A stretch of 64,000 nucleotides of DNA from Glycine soja (taxonomy: Eukaryota; Streptophyta; Magnoliopsida; Fabales; Fabaceae). The stretch spans positions 14,293,020 to 14,357,019 of the forward strand of contig NC_041019.1 of assembly GCF_004193775.1 (NCBI RefSeq), in the 5' to 3' direction. The translations under genes and the position numbers were made by a program. The notes below the pieces were generated by a model that was given only the letters and a program-made list of their open reading frames with translations, was not told the origin of the DNA and ran no database searches. Positions 1 through 11,745 of the stretch are shown piece by piece (position 1 is the first letter of the stretch; every line of letters starts with the position of its first letter).

Positions 1-29
1 TAGAGGTTCATATTAGCGGACTTCTGAAT

Positions 30-205
30 TAGTCTCCTTTCCTTAATTAGTCTGCTTTTCTTAATTAGCCTACTTTTATTAATTAACTTTCTTTCCTTAA
101 TTAACCTTACTTTCCTTAATTATTCAACTTTCCTTAATTAGCTTTGTTTTCCTTAACTAGCTCTATTTTCCTTAATTATTCCAACCTTCCTAAATTATCC
201 TACTT
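30..205. repeat. Degenerate ~20-bp tandem repeat
   Basis: About nine imperfect copies of a unit built on TTCCTTAATTA, separated by a variable pyrimidine-rich spacer, run from near the left edge to about 205. Copies differ mainly in the spacer (AGTCTGC, ACCTTAC, GCTTTGT). No coding potential is seen. The array may continue to the left of the window. Confidence 0.7.
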
Positions 206-1359
206 TTTGGGTTTTATTTTACTCACTAAGCATAATAAATTCATCACTTTTAATATTCTCTACACAAAAACTTAAATGATGTTAATTTAACAATTATTTG
301 CTCAAAAAGGAAAAATTAGGAGAGAAAAATTACAAATTCAAAAGTTAGAAAACAAGGAAATCAACCAAAATAAAGATTTCTAATCTTATTTTTAACATAC
401 AAGACTCTCAACAACAAAAATGAAATTAGATCGAAAAATTACCGAAAACAAAAAATGGACAAGGCAGAGGCAACTGAGGTTCTAATATCAAATGTAAGAC
501 TAAAATATCAAACCTGTGATGTAATAAACAAGAAAACAAAACACAGGTCATTAACAAATGCGGAAAATAAAATCAAAATATACCTCCAACCATTGTCATG
601 AAAGAGCTTATTTGTTTTGGTTCTTCCAAGCTCTCACTCTCTCTATAGATGGTATATCAGACGAAAATGAAAGATGTAAGCTCAGGGACCAAACACATGT
701 GCTATATATAGGAATTCTACCATCACGAATGCATTTAGTAGTCATTATCACCCATTAGTAGTCATTACCACCCATTAGTAGTCATTCAATATTAGGCTTT
801 TCAACTTCAAAATTGATGGATCACTTGACCTTCCAAAACATACAAACCAATTTTAACAAAATTATTACAATTCCACCAACGCTAAGTTTTACTACTAGAA
901 CATCTACAACTATTCTCAATCATGTGACTTTTACAAATCATGTTTTCCATATTGGACACCATGCCACCACTGCATTATTCTCCTCCACGCACCAATAGAT
1001 CCAAGTTAAAGGTTATATGGCCAATTTCCCCCACAAAGTTTTTTTTATATGAATATAGAACTTTTATTTTTGTCCCCATCAAAAATTAATATTTTGCCGT
1101 AAGATATTTTTTCTTTAAATGAATGTAAAATATCATAAGATATAAAAGAGAAAAAAATAATATTAATTTTATCACTTTATTTTTCTAATTTTTTATTGGA
1201 CTGACAATGAAAAAATCATACTAATATTTTTAAAATATGAAAATGTGTTGAGAACAATTGTAATTTATACAAGTTTAAATATTTTAGATTTTTTTTGTTG
1301 TGAGATTATATATTTTATAAAAATATTATAAGGATGTTACCTGGGATGATCAATGGGAC
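206..1359. other. Intergenic, no gene recognised
   Basis: AT-rich sequence with only short frames and no recognisable domains or splice structure. It holds a small tandem repeat at 734-786. The stretch around 430-720 has slightly higher GC but matches nothing I can name. Confidence 0.5.
734..786. repeat. 20-bp tandem repeat, 2.6 copies
   Basis: The unit ATTAGTAGTCATTACCACCC is repeated head to tail with one T/C difference between copies. Confidence 0.8.
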
Positions 1360-2420
1360 TTATCCAACATTTGCACTCTAATTCCAGGGGTCATCCCTCA
1401 TCTTTTTAATTCTCCCCTACCTTCTATTCTGTTGGGTGTTCAAGACATGATCATTGGAATCAAAGTAGCTTGTAATGAATAAACTACTAGATTTGTTTGT
1501 AATTAGCTAGTGAAGCAAAATATCTCCCACCATTACAGATGAGTCTTTTTGATGGATTTGAAAATTATCCTTGTCTGAATGCATTTGTGTGATTGCATGG
1601 TTCATATGCCATAATTCCTTGCCTACAAATGTGGTTTATGCATCACCATGGTATTATTAATCATGACAAATGCTACAATTGCTCTACGAGCAAGACTATT
1701 TTTCACATCCAGCAAGATTGTGAATTGGCGTGAGGTATTCTTGGAATCTCTCTCTTTTACTTCAATTTGCCACATTTTTTTACAATGATTGATGTATGTA
1801 AAATCAAATGGATTATAATATTAGTTAGTTTTTGATTAAACAAAATGCTACAATTAATTGTAGCCATAAGAATATATGGATTTTTTTCCATCAATGTTGA
1901 TCAAAGTGTGTCAAGAAAGTCACCCTTGTCGGTTACTCTAGTTTCTCGGGTCAAAGAGATACTATTTATGCCAAACTAATAGACATTCTTCAAGTTACAA
2001 ATTGCTTGGGATCTAGGATACACACAAGTGATAACCTATTATGATTATGCTTATGCCATATCCTTAATATCTGAGCCTGTACGTTTAAGTATGCAATGCT
2101 AATAAGGAAAATTCAAGACTTAATAATTTGTGTTGATCACCTTGCCAAGAATGGTGTTGCTCAAGATCATGATTGCACATCTTGGAATGCCTCTCCTTTT
2201 GTGGATCTTTTGCATTATTTTGATTTTGTTATCGACAAATGTTAATTTGTTAATAATATCAGTTGGGGGATTCTAACCTGCAATTTCTTCTCATCCACCC
2301 TTGTATCTTCGTTATCTTTGTGTTGATGCTTCGGGTGTTCTGTTTCTCTCGTGGCTAGCTAATTCTTATTTTGTGTCTTTATTTATTGCTTTATTCCATC
2401 TTGTATTAAAAAAAAAAAAC
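1360..2420 (+). mobile_element. LINE (L1-type) 3' end remnant
   Basis: Frame-broken remains of the 3' end of a plant non-LTR retrotransposon. Near 1625 the frame reads LPTNVV. After a frameshift, about 1660-1730 reads CYNCSTSKTIFHIQQDCELA, which fits the C-x2-C ... H ... C zinc motif found between reverse transcriptase and RNase H in plant LINEs. Near 2150-2220 is AKNGVAQDHD then WNASPFVDLL, typical of the C-terminal RNase H segment. The remnant ends in an A-run at about 2407-2418, consistent with a poly(A) tail. Many stops and frameshifts mean it is long dead. The 5' boundary is approximate. Confidence 0.72.
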
Positions 2421-2572
2421 TAGTTTTATCAACCACTTTCATATTGGCTAGCTTATTAACTTTCAACTTCTAGCTTTGAAATAACTTTAGCGAAAAATTG
2501 GAAATCAAAATCTAATACGTCAAGGTGGATGAAATTGATAAATTGACTAATTAAATTATAGTAAAACTAGTT

Positions 2573-2832
2573 ACTTACTTCATTCTAAAATAATAATCTT
2601 TTTAGCTTTTTTTATTTTAGTCTCAAAATAATATTATCTTTGTCCTAAAATAAGTGTCGTTCCAAAAACTAACCTTAGTATTAATTATATTGAAAAACTA
2701 AAGTGATACTTATTAGGAGAACTATATTAGTGAAAAAAATAATTGATATTACATTGAAAAGTCAAATGTGACGCTTATTTTGAAACAATTTTTTTTTTCA
2801 ATTATGACACTTATTTTGAGATGGAGGGAATA
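2573..2832. mobile_element. Stowaway-like MITE, degenerate
   Basis: The left end (TACTTCATTCTAAAATAA) and the inverse of the right end (TATTCCCTCCATCTCAAAATAA) are similar, and the right end carries the GGAGGGA motif usual in Stowaway-type termini. A second GGAGGGAGTA end at about 3296-3306 suggests another truncated or nested copy. No TA duplication can be fixed with certainty. Confidence 0.45.
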
Positions 2833-5800
2833 ATCCTTTTAGGTTTTTGAATTATTTTTCCAACAATATCCCTATATGTAATTAAGATGATCAATAAATA
2901 CTTGCATTGAAAAGAGACATGTGTCATAAAAATAAGTTGGTGGAGGGTAGAATGTATTTATTATTTGTGGATAGTGGGATAATTAATGTCTATATTTGTA
3001 TCAATTGAATGTTTCTTACTTAATGTGCATAACCTTAAAACATTATTCTTTCCTTTTATGTGTCTTTTAAGCTTGTTACATAGAAATAAAGAGATACAAT
3101 ATTTTTTTAATTCTTATAAAATCGTTGAGATTTCCCATTTTATCTCATTTTTTTCCACTTCACAATAAATACATGTGTAAATTAATTAATGAAGTAAGAG
3201 TATAATTGATAAAAAAAAGTATAAATAGAAACAATTTTTTTAAATTGACAATTTAAAAGAAATGAAATGAGTATTTCTTTTTTTTTTTTAAAATGGAGGG
3301 AGTACTAAATTAGTTGTTAAGCTTAAAATGACATTAAAATACATATTTAATCACTTCACTATAATTTAAACATTCAATGCTAATACTGATTGTACTTACA
3401 TCATAGTTAGCTATCACCAATAAGATACATTGCAAAGAATATAGGAACACATACAAAAACAAACCACATAAAAATAGCAAAAAACACAAGATTTAACTTG
3501 ACTCATGTCTCTTGCCTATGCTCACCTGAACATTTTAATACATATTGGCTATCTCAAAATAAGATAACAAGTTTTAAGGAAAAACTTGAAAAGCCTCCTC
3601 AAATAATGTGTCACCCTACAAAACCTTACTCCCTCAATCAAGAATTATATATATAAAAAAAATGATATCACTATCACTTACAAGTTTATACATCTCTCTC
3701 TTATTTGAAATTCTCCTCCCTTTACATTACTCTTTTCAACTAAGAACAAATCTTCTCATCTCAAGAGCATCTTATGGGCTACTCTTAATGTTTTCTTTCA
3801 TAATTCATTAGAACTTTAATCCTCCTCCTTTTTGTAATCTAAAAATTAAAATACAAAAAATATAAGAAAATAAATGAAAGTTCTAATTAAATTTTAGAAA
3901 ATAAGATGGTTATCATCTTTCATTCTCATATTCTAAAATTCATTCATTTGAAGATGAAATGAGCTAAAATTTGAAATAAATGACTTAAAATTCTCTATAA
4001 AATAAAAATTCAAAGGATTGTCAGAAACAAATGATGCAGTTTTTTCTTCTTCTTTTTTTTCTTTGAAAAAAATATATAAGAGGAAAGAGAACCATGTCCG
4101 CAGACTTGAAGAGCATGAAACCCTAGAAACAGACCAACAAAAAGTTGCTCCTCTCTCTTGCCGCTTGGTGCATATTATTATGCAATGTATGGGCCATATT
4201 TTTATGGAAAAAATGCATTAAAACAGTTAGCAACAAAATAGATTGAAACGGCATGCGCATGCTAGTCAAATATGATTAAAATGTTATGTATAAATTTATA
4301 TCATTAGCTTTGATTCCCTAATTTGATTTTGAACTAATTAAGAAAATATATTGACCCACTTAAAAGTTTTTTTTTTAATATTCATATAGTGTGGCTGGAG
4401 AGTTTTCTCATATGTAAACTACAATTTATAACAAAATAATAATCAACTCACCAGTTGTGCGTCCTAATTAATTTTGATGGAAAGTTGTCTAATTAAGGTG
4501 ATCCCATTTCCATGTATGTATAAAACAAAGGCCTATAAACTAGGAAGCTAGGTTAGGACAAATATGATTTCTCTGCATTTCATTTTCAAACACTACAATA
4601 ATTTTATTCTCTGTGCTACCACCATGACTTCTCCAGTTCTCCCCCTCCCAAAGTGGGAGATAAACATAAGGTGGGTAAAAGGAAGCTTTGTTATATGTAG
4701 ACCCATACAGGGTGGTATCTAAATTTGATCCATGCAATGCATTGCTTTATTTATTTATTTGAGTTCAATTTTTATTGAGTATTTTATCTTTATCCTGTCA
4801 ACTAATAAAAAATTATAATTAATATACATTTTAAAATAATTATTATAAAAGTTAATAAAAATATCATACATGATTGAATAACATTATAATTTACACTATC
4901 AATATATACACTATTTATTTTTGCCTTTTGCCACTAATTTGAAATTTATATATAATATCCAAATCAAAATCATGCATCTTCAATTCTTCAACTGAAAGAG
5001 AAAGTTTTTTTTTTTTTTTTTTTTTTTTCTAACAAAGACGGACAGTGTACCAAAAGTACTTGTTTCAGTGACATGATGCCCGAAATGGGCCCTAAAACCC
5101 ACCACCCAAAACAAAACAAAGAATTCACAGAATGGGACCGACATGTACAGCAATCAATTCCCCAACTATTATGCTTTGTCTTGAAGCATAGATCATGCCA
5201 AGCTGAGCTTACAGCCATAGTGCCATTGACCAATTTTAGAAGGTAATAATGATGAAAAAACAGTCAAGGTAAAATGAAAAAAAGAAGTAATTTTAATCAA
5301 TTATCATTGTAAATTTGTATATTATTGTCTAATCATCTAATAATATATTATTAATTATCATTACTATAATATTTTTAAAGTTAAATTATCTTTAATGATA
5401 TGTGAATATAGTATAAATCCTTTACATTGATTGACATAAAATCTAAAAAAATTAAAAGATTTATAGAAAAAAAATTAATATTCAAACCAATCAATCTTAG
5501 GAGAGAGAAATGAAAGAGAGCAAAATGATGGATCCCAACATTGTCGTTGAAAAGAATCAATGGACTTTGCTTTTTAAGTTTCACGTTATTACTTGGTGAA
5601 AACTGAAGGGTAATTAAAAGATGCAGGTAGTGTGTTCATTATTGTAGAGGACACAATGTACTTTATTCATGTGCATGCTGGTAAGTAAATAACAAGAAGG
5701 AAAGAGAGGGTCCAAGGGGCCACAGGTATCTACCTAAAAAGAAATTAAATTGGTGGAGTTTATTGGATGACCTAGGTTGATTTCATATACTTATATCGTC

Positions 5801-6064
5801 ATTATTCAACAGCATAGGCTGTCTCTTCTATTTCTTACCAAGTCTTCCTGTCTTATTCTGGGTTGGCTACTTCTCCCAAGTCTTAGGATCAAGATATGGG
5901 AAGAACTTGAAAATAAGGTTAAAATATTAAAATAATTATTTGATGTCTATATGTGATACTCATATTTAGAAATTAATATGAAAAAACTATAGGTTTTAGT
6001 CTTTATATGTCTTTATTTAGTACACATTGGTCCTTATTTTTACTATGTTTCTTTAAGTTTTAAG
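2833..6064. other. Intergenic, no gene recognised
   Basis: AT-rich DNA with a 22-bp poly-T tract near 5007-5028 and scattered short frames that have no domain, no codon-use contrast and no splice context. The block at about 5040-5240 is less AT-rich than its surroundings but I cannot assign it. Confidence 0.5.
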
Positions 6065-6305
6065 GCATGTTTGATTCCCAGTTGAGAGACCCTCAAGATC
6101 TCAATGTATGTTAAGAAAGTAAAATTAACAAAATCTCTTATTTGATTTTTAATTAGCTTCGATCGGTTGAGTTTTGTTATAATTTTATGTTAAAACTTAG
6201 TTCGAAATTAAAGGAAAAGGAAGTTACTTTTGCAAACTTAATTTGTAAAATAAAGTTTATTGATCTAAACTTCAGTTACATACTTTAATCCAAACATATA
6301 CTTAG
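6065..6305. mobile_element. Possible hAT-type MITE
   Basis: The left end (AAGGCATGTTTGATTCCCAGTTG) and the inverse of the right end (CTAAGTATATGTTTGGATTAAAG) share a GTTTGAT/GTTTGGAT core typical of terminal inverted repeats in plant hAT-like MITEs. The match is short and no 8-bp target duplication is clear. Confidence 0.3.
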
Positions 6306-6667
6306 TTTTTAAAAGACTTAAGTTTTAGTTTATATAAGATCTTATACGGATTGAAACATAAGTTTTTTTTTTTTTTTCATGTAAAGACACTTTTTAACTG
6401 AACTGTCACCTAACGAGATTAAATAATTATGTTAATCTAAAAAATAAAGTAAAATATTGATAATTATTTACTAGAAAAATTATAATAATTACTGATTGCA
6501 AATTAAATTAGAAATCATATTTTGTAACATACTGTCTTTAATGTAGCTCATGTGGAGATTGATTAATTAGTTTTGTTTGTTGGAATCAAAAGTTTGTCCA
6601 AATTTTATCTTTTACTCATTACACTTAAAAAATCATCTTCTTCTTCTTTTTTTTTTGCTTCATGTAA

Positions 6668-6838
6668 AAATACTTTTAGATCTTATAGTTACATAAATTT
6701 TACTTTTTAGTCCTTATTATTTTTAATGACAGTCATCAAAGGGATCTTAAAGTTCTTATACAAGAACTTAAATGGATGATCTTTAAATGTATGGACTAAA
6801 AAGTAAAGTTCATTCAACTATAAGATCAAATGATTTTT
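6668..6838. mobile_element. Foldback (hairpin) element
   Basis: The arms 6681-6713 and 6793-6825 are inverted copies sharing TCTTATAGTT at one end and ACTTTTTAGTCC at the other, with a few mismatches. Similarity extends weakly outward to about 6670 and 6836. The spacer is about 80 bp. It is non-coding, probably a small Mutator-type or foldback MITE. Confidence 0.55.
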
Positions 6839-7084
6839 CTTATTTTTAATAGCATCTAAATTACAATGGTTTTTTTAGCGAAATATGAATATACCACACA
6901 CACACTGTGGTAAATTTGTTGAAATTTATAATCATTATTTTAAAAGTCATAGGAACAATTATTATTTACTAGTTGATGGTACATAGTCATTAAATTTTAT
7001 AATTGAAAATTATCCTAGTGATCTTTTAAAAAAAATTATTTTTCTGATTTGTTTTCAACAATTGAAAACAAATAAATAAGGAAT

Positions 7085-7310
7085 CCACAATCTTAGAATG
7101 TCAGTTTGGTCTAATTCAATTCTACAAATCAACTTATAAAGTGAGAGTTATCTCCCATTTATATATTCTATTTTAGTCATACCAATAGTTAATGTGAGAT
7201 TTTTGACAAACCCACATCTTGCTAAAAACTGAACATCTCCCGCGTAAGGTTTGCAATACTTAACATTTGTGAGTGATCCAATAATGGCTCAATAGCGGGT
7301 GACATGATAT
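7085..7310. repeat. Dispersed repeat (same family as 54464-54986 array)
   Basis: The order AATTCTACAAATCAACTTATAAAGTGAGAG, TCTCCCATTTATATATTCTATTTTAG, AATGTGAGATTTTTGACA follows the pattern seen in the 54464-54986 units (GCTAGCTCATAGGGTGAG, CACTTATATACT, AATGTGAGACTTGG). It is a diverged single copy. Confidence 0.45.
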
Positions 7311-7655
7311 GTTTAAGGCTATGTTTGACAAAATTAACTAAAAAGTTAGTTAAAAGTTGAAAAAATTATTCAGTAACTGAAAAATTAACTTATTAAATTA
7401 TAAGTGTTCGATAAAATACTGTTAAAGTAACTGAAAAATGTAAAATGACAAAAAATAATAAAGTCATAATTTATTTAAACAAAGTAACTAAGATCTTAGA
7501 TAAATATATTGAGAATAAAAATAAAAGAAAATATAAAAAGTTAGAAACTAAAAGTTAAAAATTAGAAGTTAGGGTTTTAAAAAATATTATTTTAATGAAA
7601 AACTATTAAAAAAAACTTATTTATCGAATAATCAAACATACTTTTCAGCCAGTAA
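7311..7655. mobile_element. hAT-like MITE
   Basis: The left end GGCTATGTTTGACAAAATTA matches the inverse of the right end (GGCTGAAAAGTATGTTTGATT) around the shared TATGTTTGA core. The interior is AT-rich and non-coding. Length and termini fit a non-autonomous hAT element. The target duplication was not resolved. Confidence 0.45.
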
Positions 7656-8669
7656 AAAAAATAAAATTTAATTGAAATGTCTTATAAAAAATTACTTAAT
7701 ATGCTCTAATACATTTAAATTTAAATCTAATTCAATCCTACAAAATTAACTAATGAGAATTTTCTATGCTTATATGCTTATAGTATATATACTCTATTTT
7801 GGCCTGGCCAAAATATTCAACACACGGTTTTCAGTCCACTTTGTGATATTGTTTTCTTTCTCTTCTAACTGATTTCGGTAATTGGATTACGTTGCGCGGC
7901 GAGGCATGGTTGGGTTGTGACTTGAGTTATAATTGGGAAGTAAATTTTCTTTTTTTCTTCTTTCAAAAAGATAAAAATAGCGTTGCTTTAGCAATAATTG
8001 TCTTTCATCTTTTCTTAATGATGCTTTTTTTTGCTATAATCTTTTTTTAATGATGCTCACAATGATATATAGACATATAATGGTTAAAATCATGGAATCT
8101 TTATAATAGGTTAATTTGGAAGATGATAAAGGTGATTTACGGGTGTTCAAGGATAAAAATAGGTGCGTACGTTTACCTCAGGTCTTATCCTAAGTCGAAT
8201 GACCTTTTAATTCATTTCATAAACTTAAGGTATGATCTGATATAGACATTTTTTCAAGATCAGGTCAAGCGTTAGAACCCTATTTGAAGGCATATTTAGG
8301 CCTAAGCTTACTTTTAAAAGTAAATAAGTTGACAACTTTATCAACGTAATTGTATATAGATTGAATTAGGAAACAGAGAAATTGGATAGAGTGATTTAAG
8401 GATGAAAGGTTAAATTTCACTGATTTGGATAGAGGGCAATAGTAGAGAGGAATACCAAAAATTCATATAGGCTCCACTTTCCTCTCTGTTGTGTTGCGAA
8501 ACAGAAGAGAATTAGTGCAACACTATTTTTCTGTAAGTGTTGCTTACTATCTTGCTTATTTTTTTTGTAGGCATTTAGATTTTTTTTTTCTTCTTAAAAC
8601 ATGGTATACAATAACAGAATGTTGCCAAAATAAATGAAAATGCATGTAAATTAATATGCATCTTTTACG

Positions 8670-8709
<40 letters not shown>

Positions 8710-9839
8710 CAAAAACTGAATGAAAATAAAAGTAAAAATATTTTTTTATTATCTCTTATTTATTTTGTTTCACTTTACTATAAAATCAAACAATTGAAAA
8801 TAAATATCCTCATTTCAATTCTTTTCTATTTATTTCTTCTTTTTTCTCTCAATTTCAATCTTCTCCAAAGAAAGTATAGGCTAATATTAATAACAATATT
8901 ATTATTATTATTATTGTGATATATATATATATATATATATATATTAGGTCTAAATGAATTAAATTTTCCTGTAAAAAATGAGTTAAAATTTAGTCTTTTT
9001 AGTTAAATAGAGTTTTAAAAATAGTCTTGACTAACTTATTTGGATTATGTTTGGAAATATAGCGATGAGAAGAATGTAATATGTTACAATAGAATTAATA
9101 AAACTATTTTATTATTTACATATTTTATGATGAAATCTTCCTGGCAATGGACTGTGTTTGAAGTTTTAAAACGAAATTTTGCATAATTAAAGTGAAAAAT
9201 AATTTATTCTAATGTAAAAGTTCTTAAGATACATAATATAAAAAAATGATTGGTTGCATGATGATAATGATAATATACACAAAAATTATTTTATTTTGAA
9301 GAGTGTACACTCCTTTAAATATATATTTTTTAATTGGTTAAAGACATTGAAACTATAAAACTACGAGAGAGATAACCATTAAATATGATTTGAGACTCAA
9401 AATTTTATTATTTTTTAATAAATTTTAATTTTTTCAAGAAATAGTACTTAAATTTACTTTGTCTCTGAGAGACAATAGAAACCCAATCTTACAAGACATT
9501 GTCAAAAAAGACATTATATTGCCACATGAATTGATAACGTACACGTCTATATATTATTAACTACAAATACACTAATCACTAAGTAACCAATTTAACTAGT
9601 ACTTACAGATTAATGTAACTGATCGTTCAAATAATTTAATCATGTTTTGTGTCACAGTGCTTTGAGTGCTAAAATTTCTTAATGGGGTGGAAATTAATCA
9701 ACACTACTAGTTTTTCATGTAAAAAAATAAGTACTTAAGTAGAGTCTCGACTCATTGTTAATCATTTCAGGGTCAGACTTCTACAAGCTAACTGAAGTAT
9801 AGAGTATTCACACAACTCTAATAATCTAAGGTTTTTTTA

Positions 9840-9882
<43 letters not shown>

Positions 9883-11745
9883 ATTGATTTATTTATTTTA
9901 CTAATTAATAATTCTTCTATTATTATATATGTTAAATATTTTATAAATAGTGAAAATACCCCCAAACCTAGCAGTAACTCCACATGCATTTTGAACGAGA
10001 CTACCATTTTTCCTGAGACTTATTCTAGCCATTCTTGTTGGAGCCCTGGGGGTGCTATAACCTCTAAAAAATAACCTAAAGAAAAAAGAAGGATGAGATG
10101 TACTTTTGCAAATAAAGAAAGAGAAAGAGAAAGAGAAAGAGAGAGTAAAGAAATGAAAGAAAGAAAAGTTTCCTGAAAAATGTTTTGAAAAGATATAAGT
10201 ATATACGAATCAAGATATAAAAAGAATATTCCATTAAGAGATGAAATTATATTCCATTTTTTACTTTTTTTTCTCTCTCTCAAGGTTTATATATCGAATG
10301 CAAAAAATTATTTTAAACACTTCAAAGGTTATTCAATACTTAGTGAAAGAGATAAAAAATAAATAAAAATATAAGTATGATAAATGATATGATATAATAA
10401 GAAGATTGAGTTGAAATGTTTTAAAAAATGGACGTGTCTAAAAATTATTACTCCCGTTAATATAATGATAACTTTTCTTCATACTTTATGGGTAGGTGAG
10501 ATTTGATTATTCTAAAATGAGAAAGTAGAATTATGTGTAGTGTTGATTTAAAATTAATGTAGCTTGTAAATCTTACTCGTCTTGTAAGTCAATAAAAAAA
10601 ACACTTCACTTTTTTTTTCTTTTTTTTTTTTTCACATCTCTCCGTTTTAGAAGCAAAATCCCACAAAACTCTCCATTATATATATACAATTATTGGTCGA
10701 TCTTTACTTTCATCATTAATGTTTAATTATTAATTATGGTGCTAATCATTAGCACGATCAAAACATTAATTTGATTTCCCCAAATGAGAAATACACTATA
10801 AATTATAGAGGACAATTATGACTCGCACAATAGAAAACTATAGTACAAAATTAAAGTGCATTCGAGTTAAGTCCATCGTATCATATTTATACAAAAATCT
10901 CTCTAGTCACATGAAACATAATTTGTCCAACTTTTGCATTAACTAACTTCATTTTGGAACAAACGTAACAGTGGTTGGTTATGACTGAACCCCTTTCAAT
11001 TTCTTCTCCATGTTCTTCTTTTGCTTTTCCGACATCAATTTATGCACAAGGGGCAGCCACACAAAAAAAAGTGCTATTGTGCTTCCACACCCCATTCCCT
11101 CCTTCCTTTCAAAAGCCAGAAACAAAAAACGCTTAAATTTGCTATAAAGTTCTATTCTAGACCCTGATTGACACTTAAAGATGTCCATGGATGGTTTAAT
11201 CATGTCACTAGAGCTGCATGAAAGAAGATTCCATATCTGAATCAACTGCCATGTTGGGCCCTCTCATGAAGTTCCCAAATCAAATAAAGAAAATTAATTA
11301 GTAAAATGAAAAAGCAAAGGACAATGGTGAAACTGGTCTCAAAAACCGACACAAAGTGGAACACTAAATATTAATTGGGTGATGAAACTGTCTATGGTTA
11401 ATGGTTATCCATATTTTTATTTTTATTTTTTCTATTCCAACAACACTTGCTTTTGCTTTTGCTTTTTGAAAAAGCTAAAGATGACACCAAAGCAGTGTGT
11501 GTAAGTGTGTGCGTGAATGTGAAGGAGGAAAAGTGTTGAGGGAAGAGAAAGAAAGAGAACATTGGATGCTGTTAGTGTTATGCTAGCTTTCTATACTCTT
11601 CATTAGAGAAATCACCTTATCAATCCTGTTAGTGTATAATCAGTTTAACTTTTTAAGGTCTATGAAATGTTGTCATTGCTATTTCACTCTCATAGTGTAT
11701 TAGTTTCCTTTCATATGCTACTCCTCTAAACCATTTTTCTCACAA
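7656..11745. other. Intergenic and upstream region of the BAM3-like gene
   Basis: No gene seen. It contains AT dinucleotide repeats at 8672-8708, 8919-8944 and 9845-9878, an ATT repeat at 8897-8915 and a purine (AAAGAG) repeat at 10111-10170. Short frames across these repeats are artefacts. The last 500 bp form the presumptive promoter and 5' UTR of the receptor kinase. I could not pick a convincing TATA box. Confidence 0.5.
8672..8708. repeat. (AT)n microsatellite
   Basis: Uninterrupted AT dinucleotides. Similar tracts lie at 8919-8944 and 9845-9878. Confidence 0.95.

Noticed and set aside
558..998. Two short plus-strand frames of 61-66 codons
   Set aside because: No domain, no supporting composition, and repeats run through them.
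8656..8919. 87-codon frame
   Set aside because: Built on an AT microsatellite (Ile-Tyr run) and AT-rich DNA.
10020..10283. 87-codon minus-strand frame
   Set aside because: Ser-Leu repeats come from the purine microsatellite; no other support.
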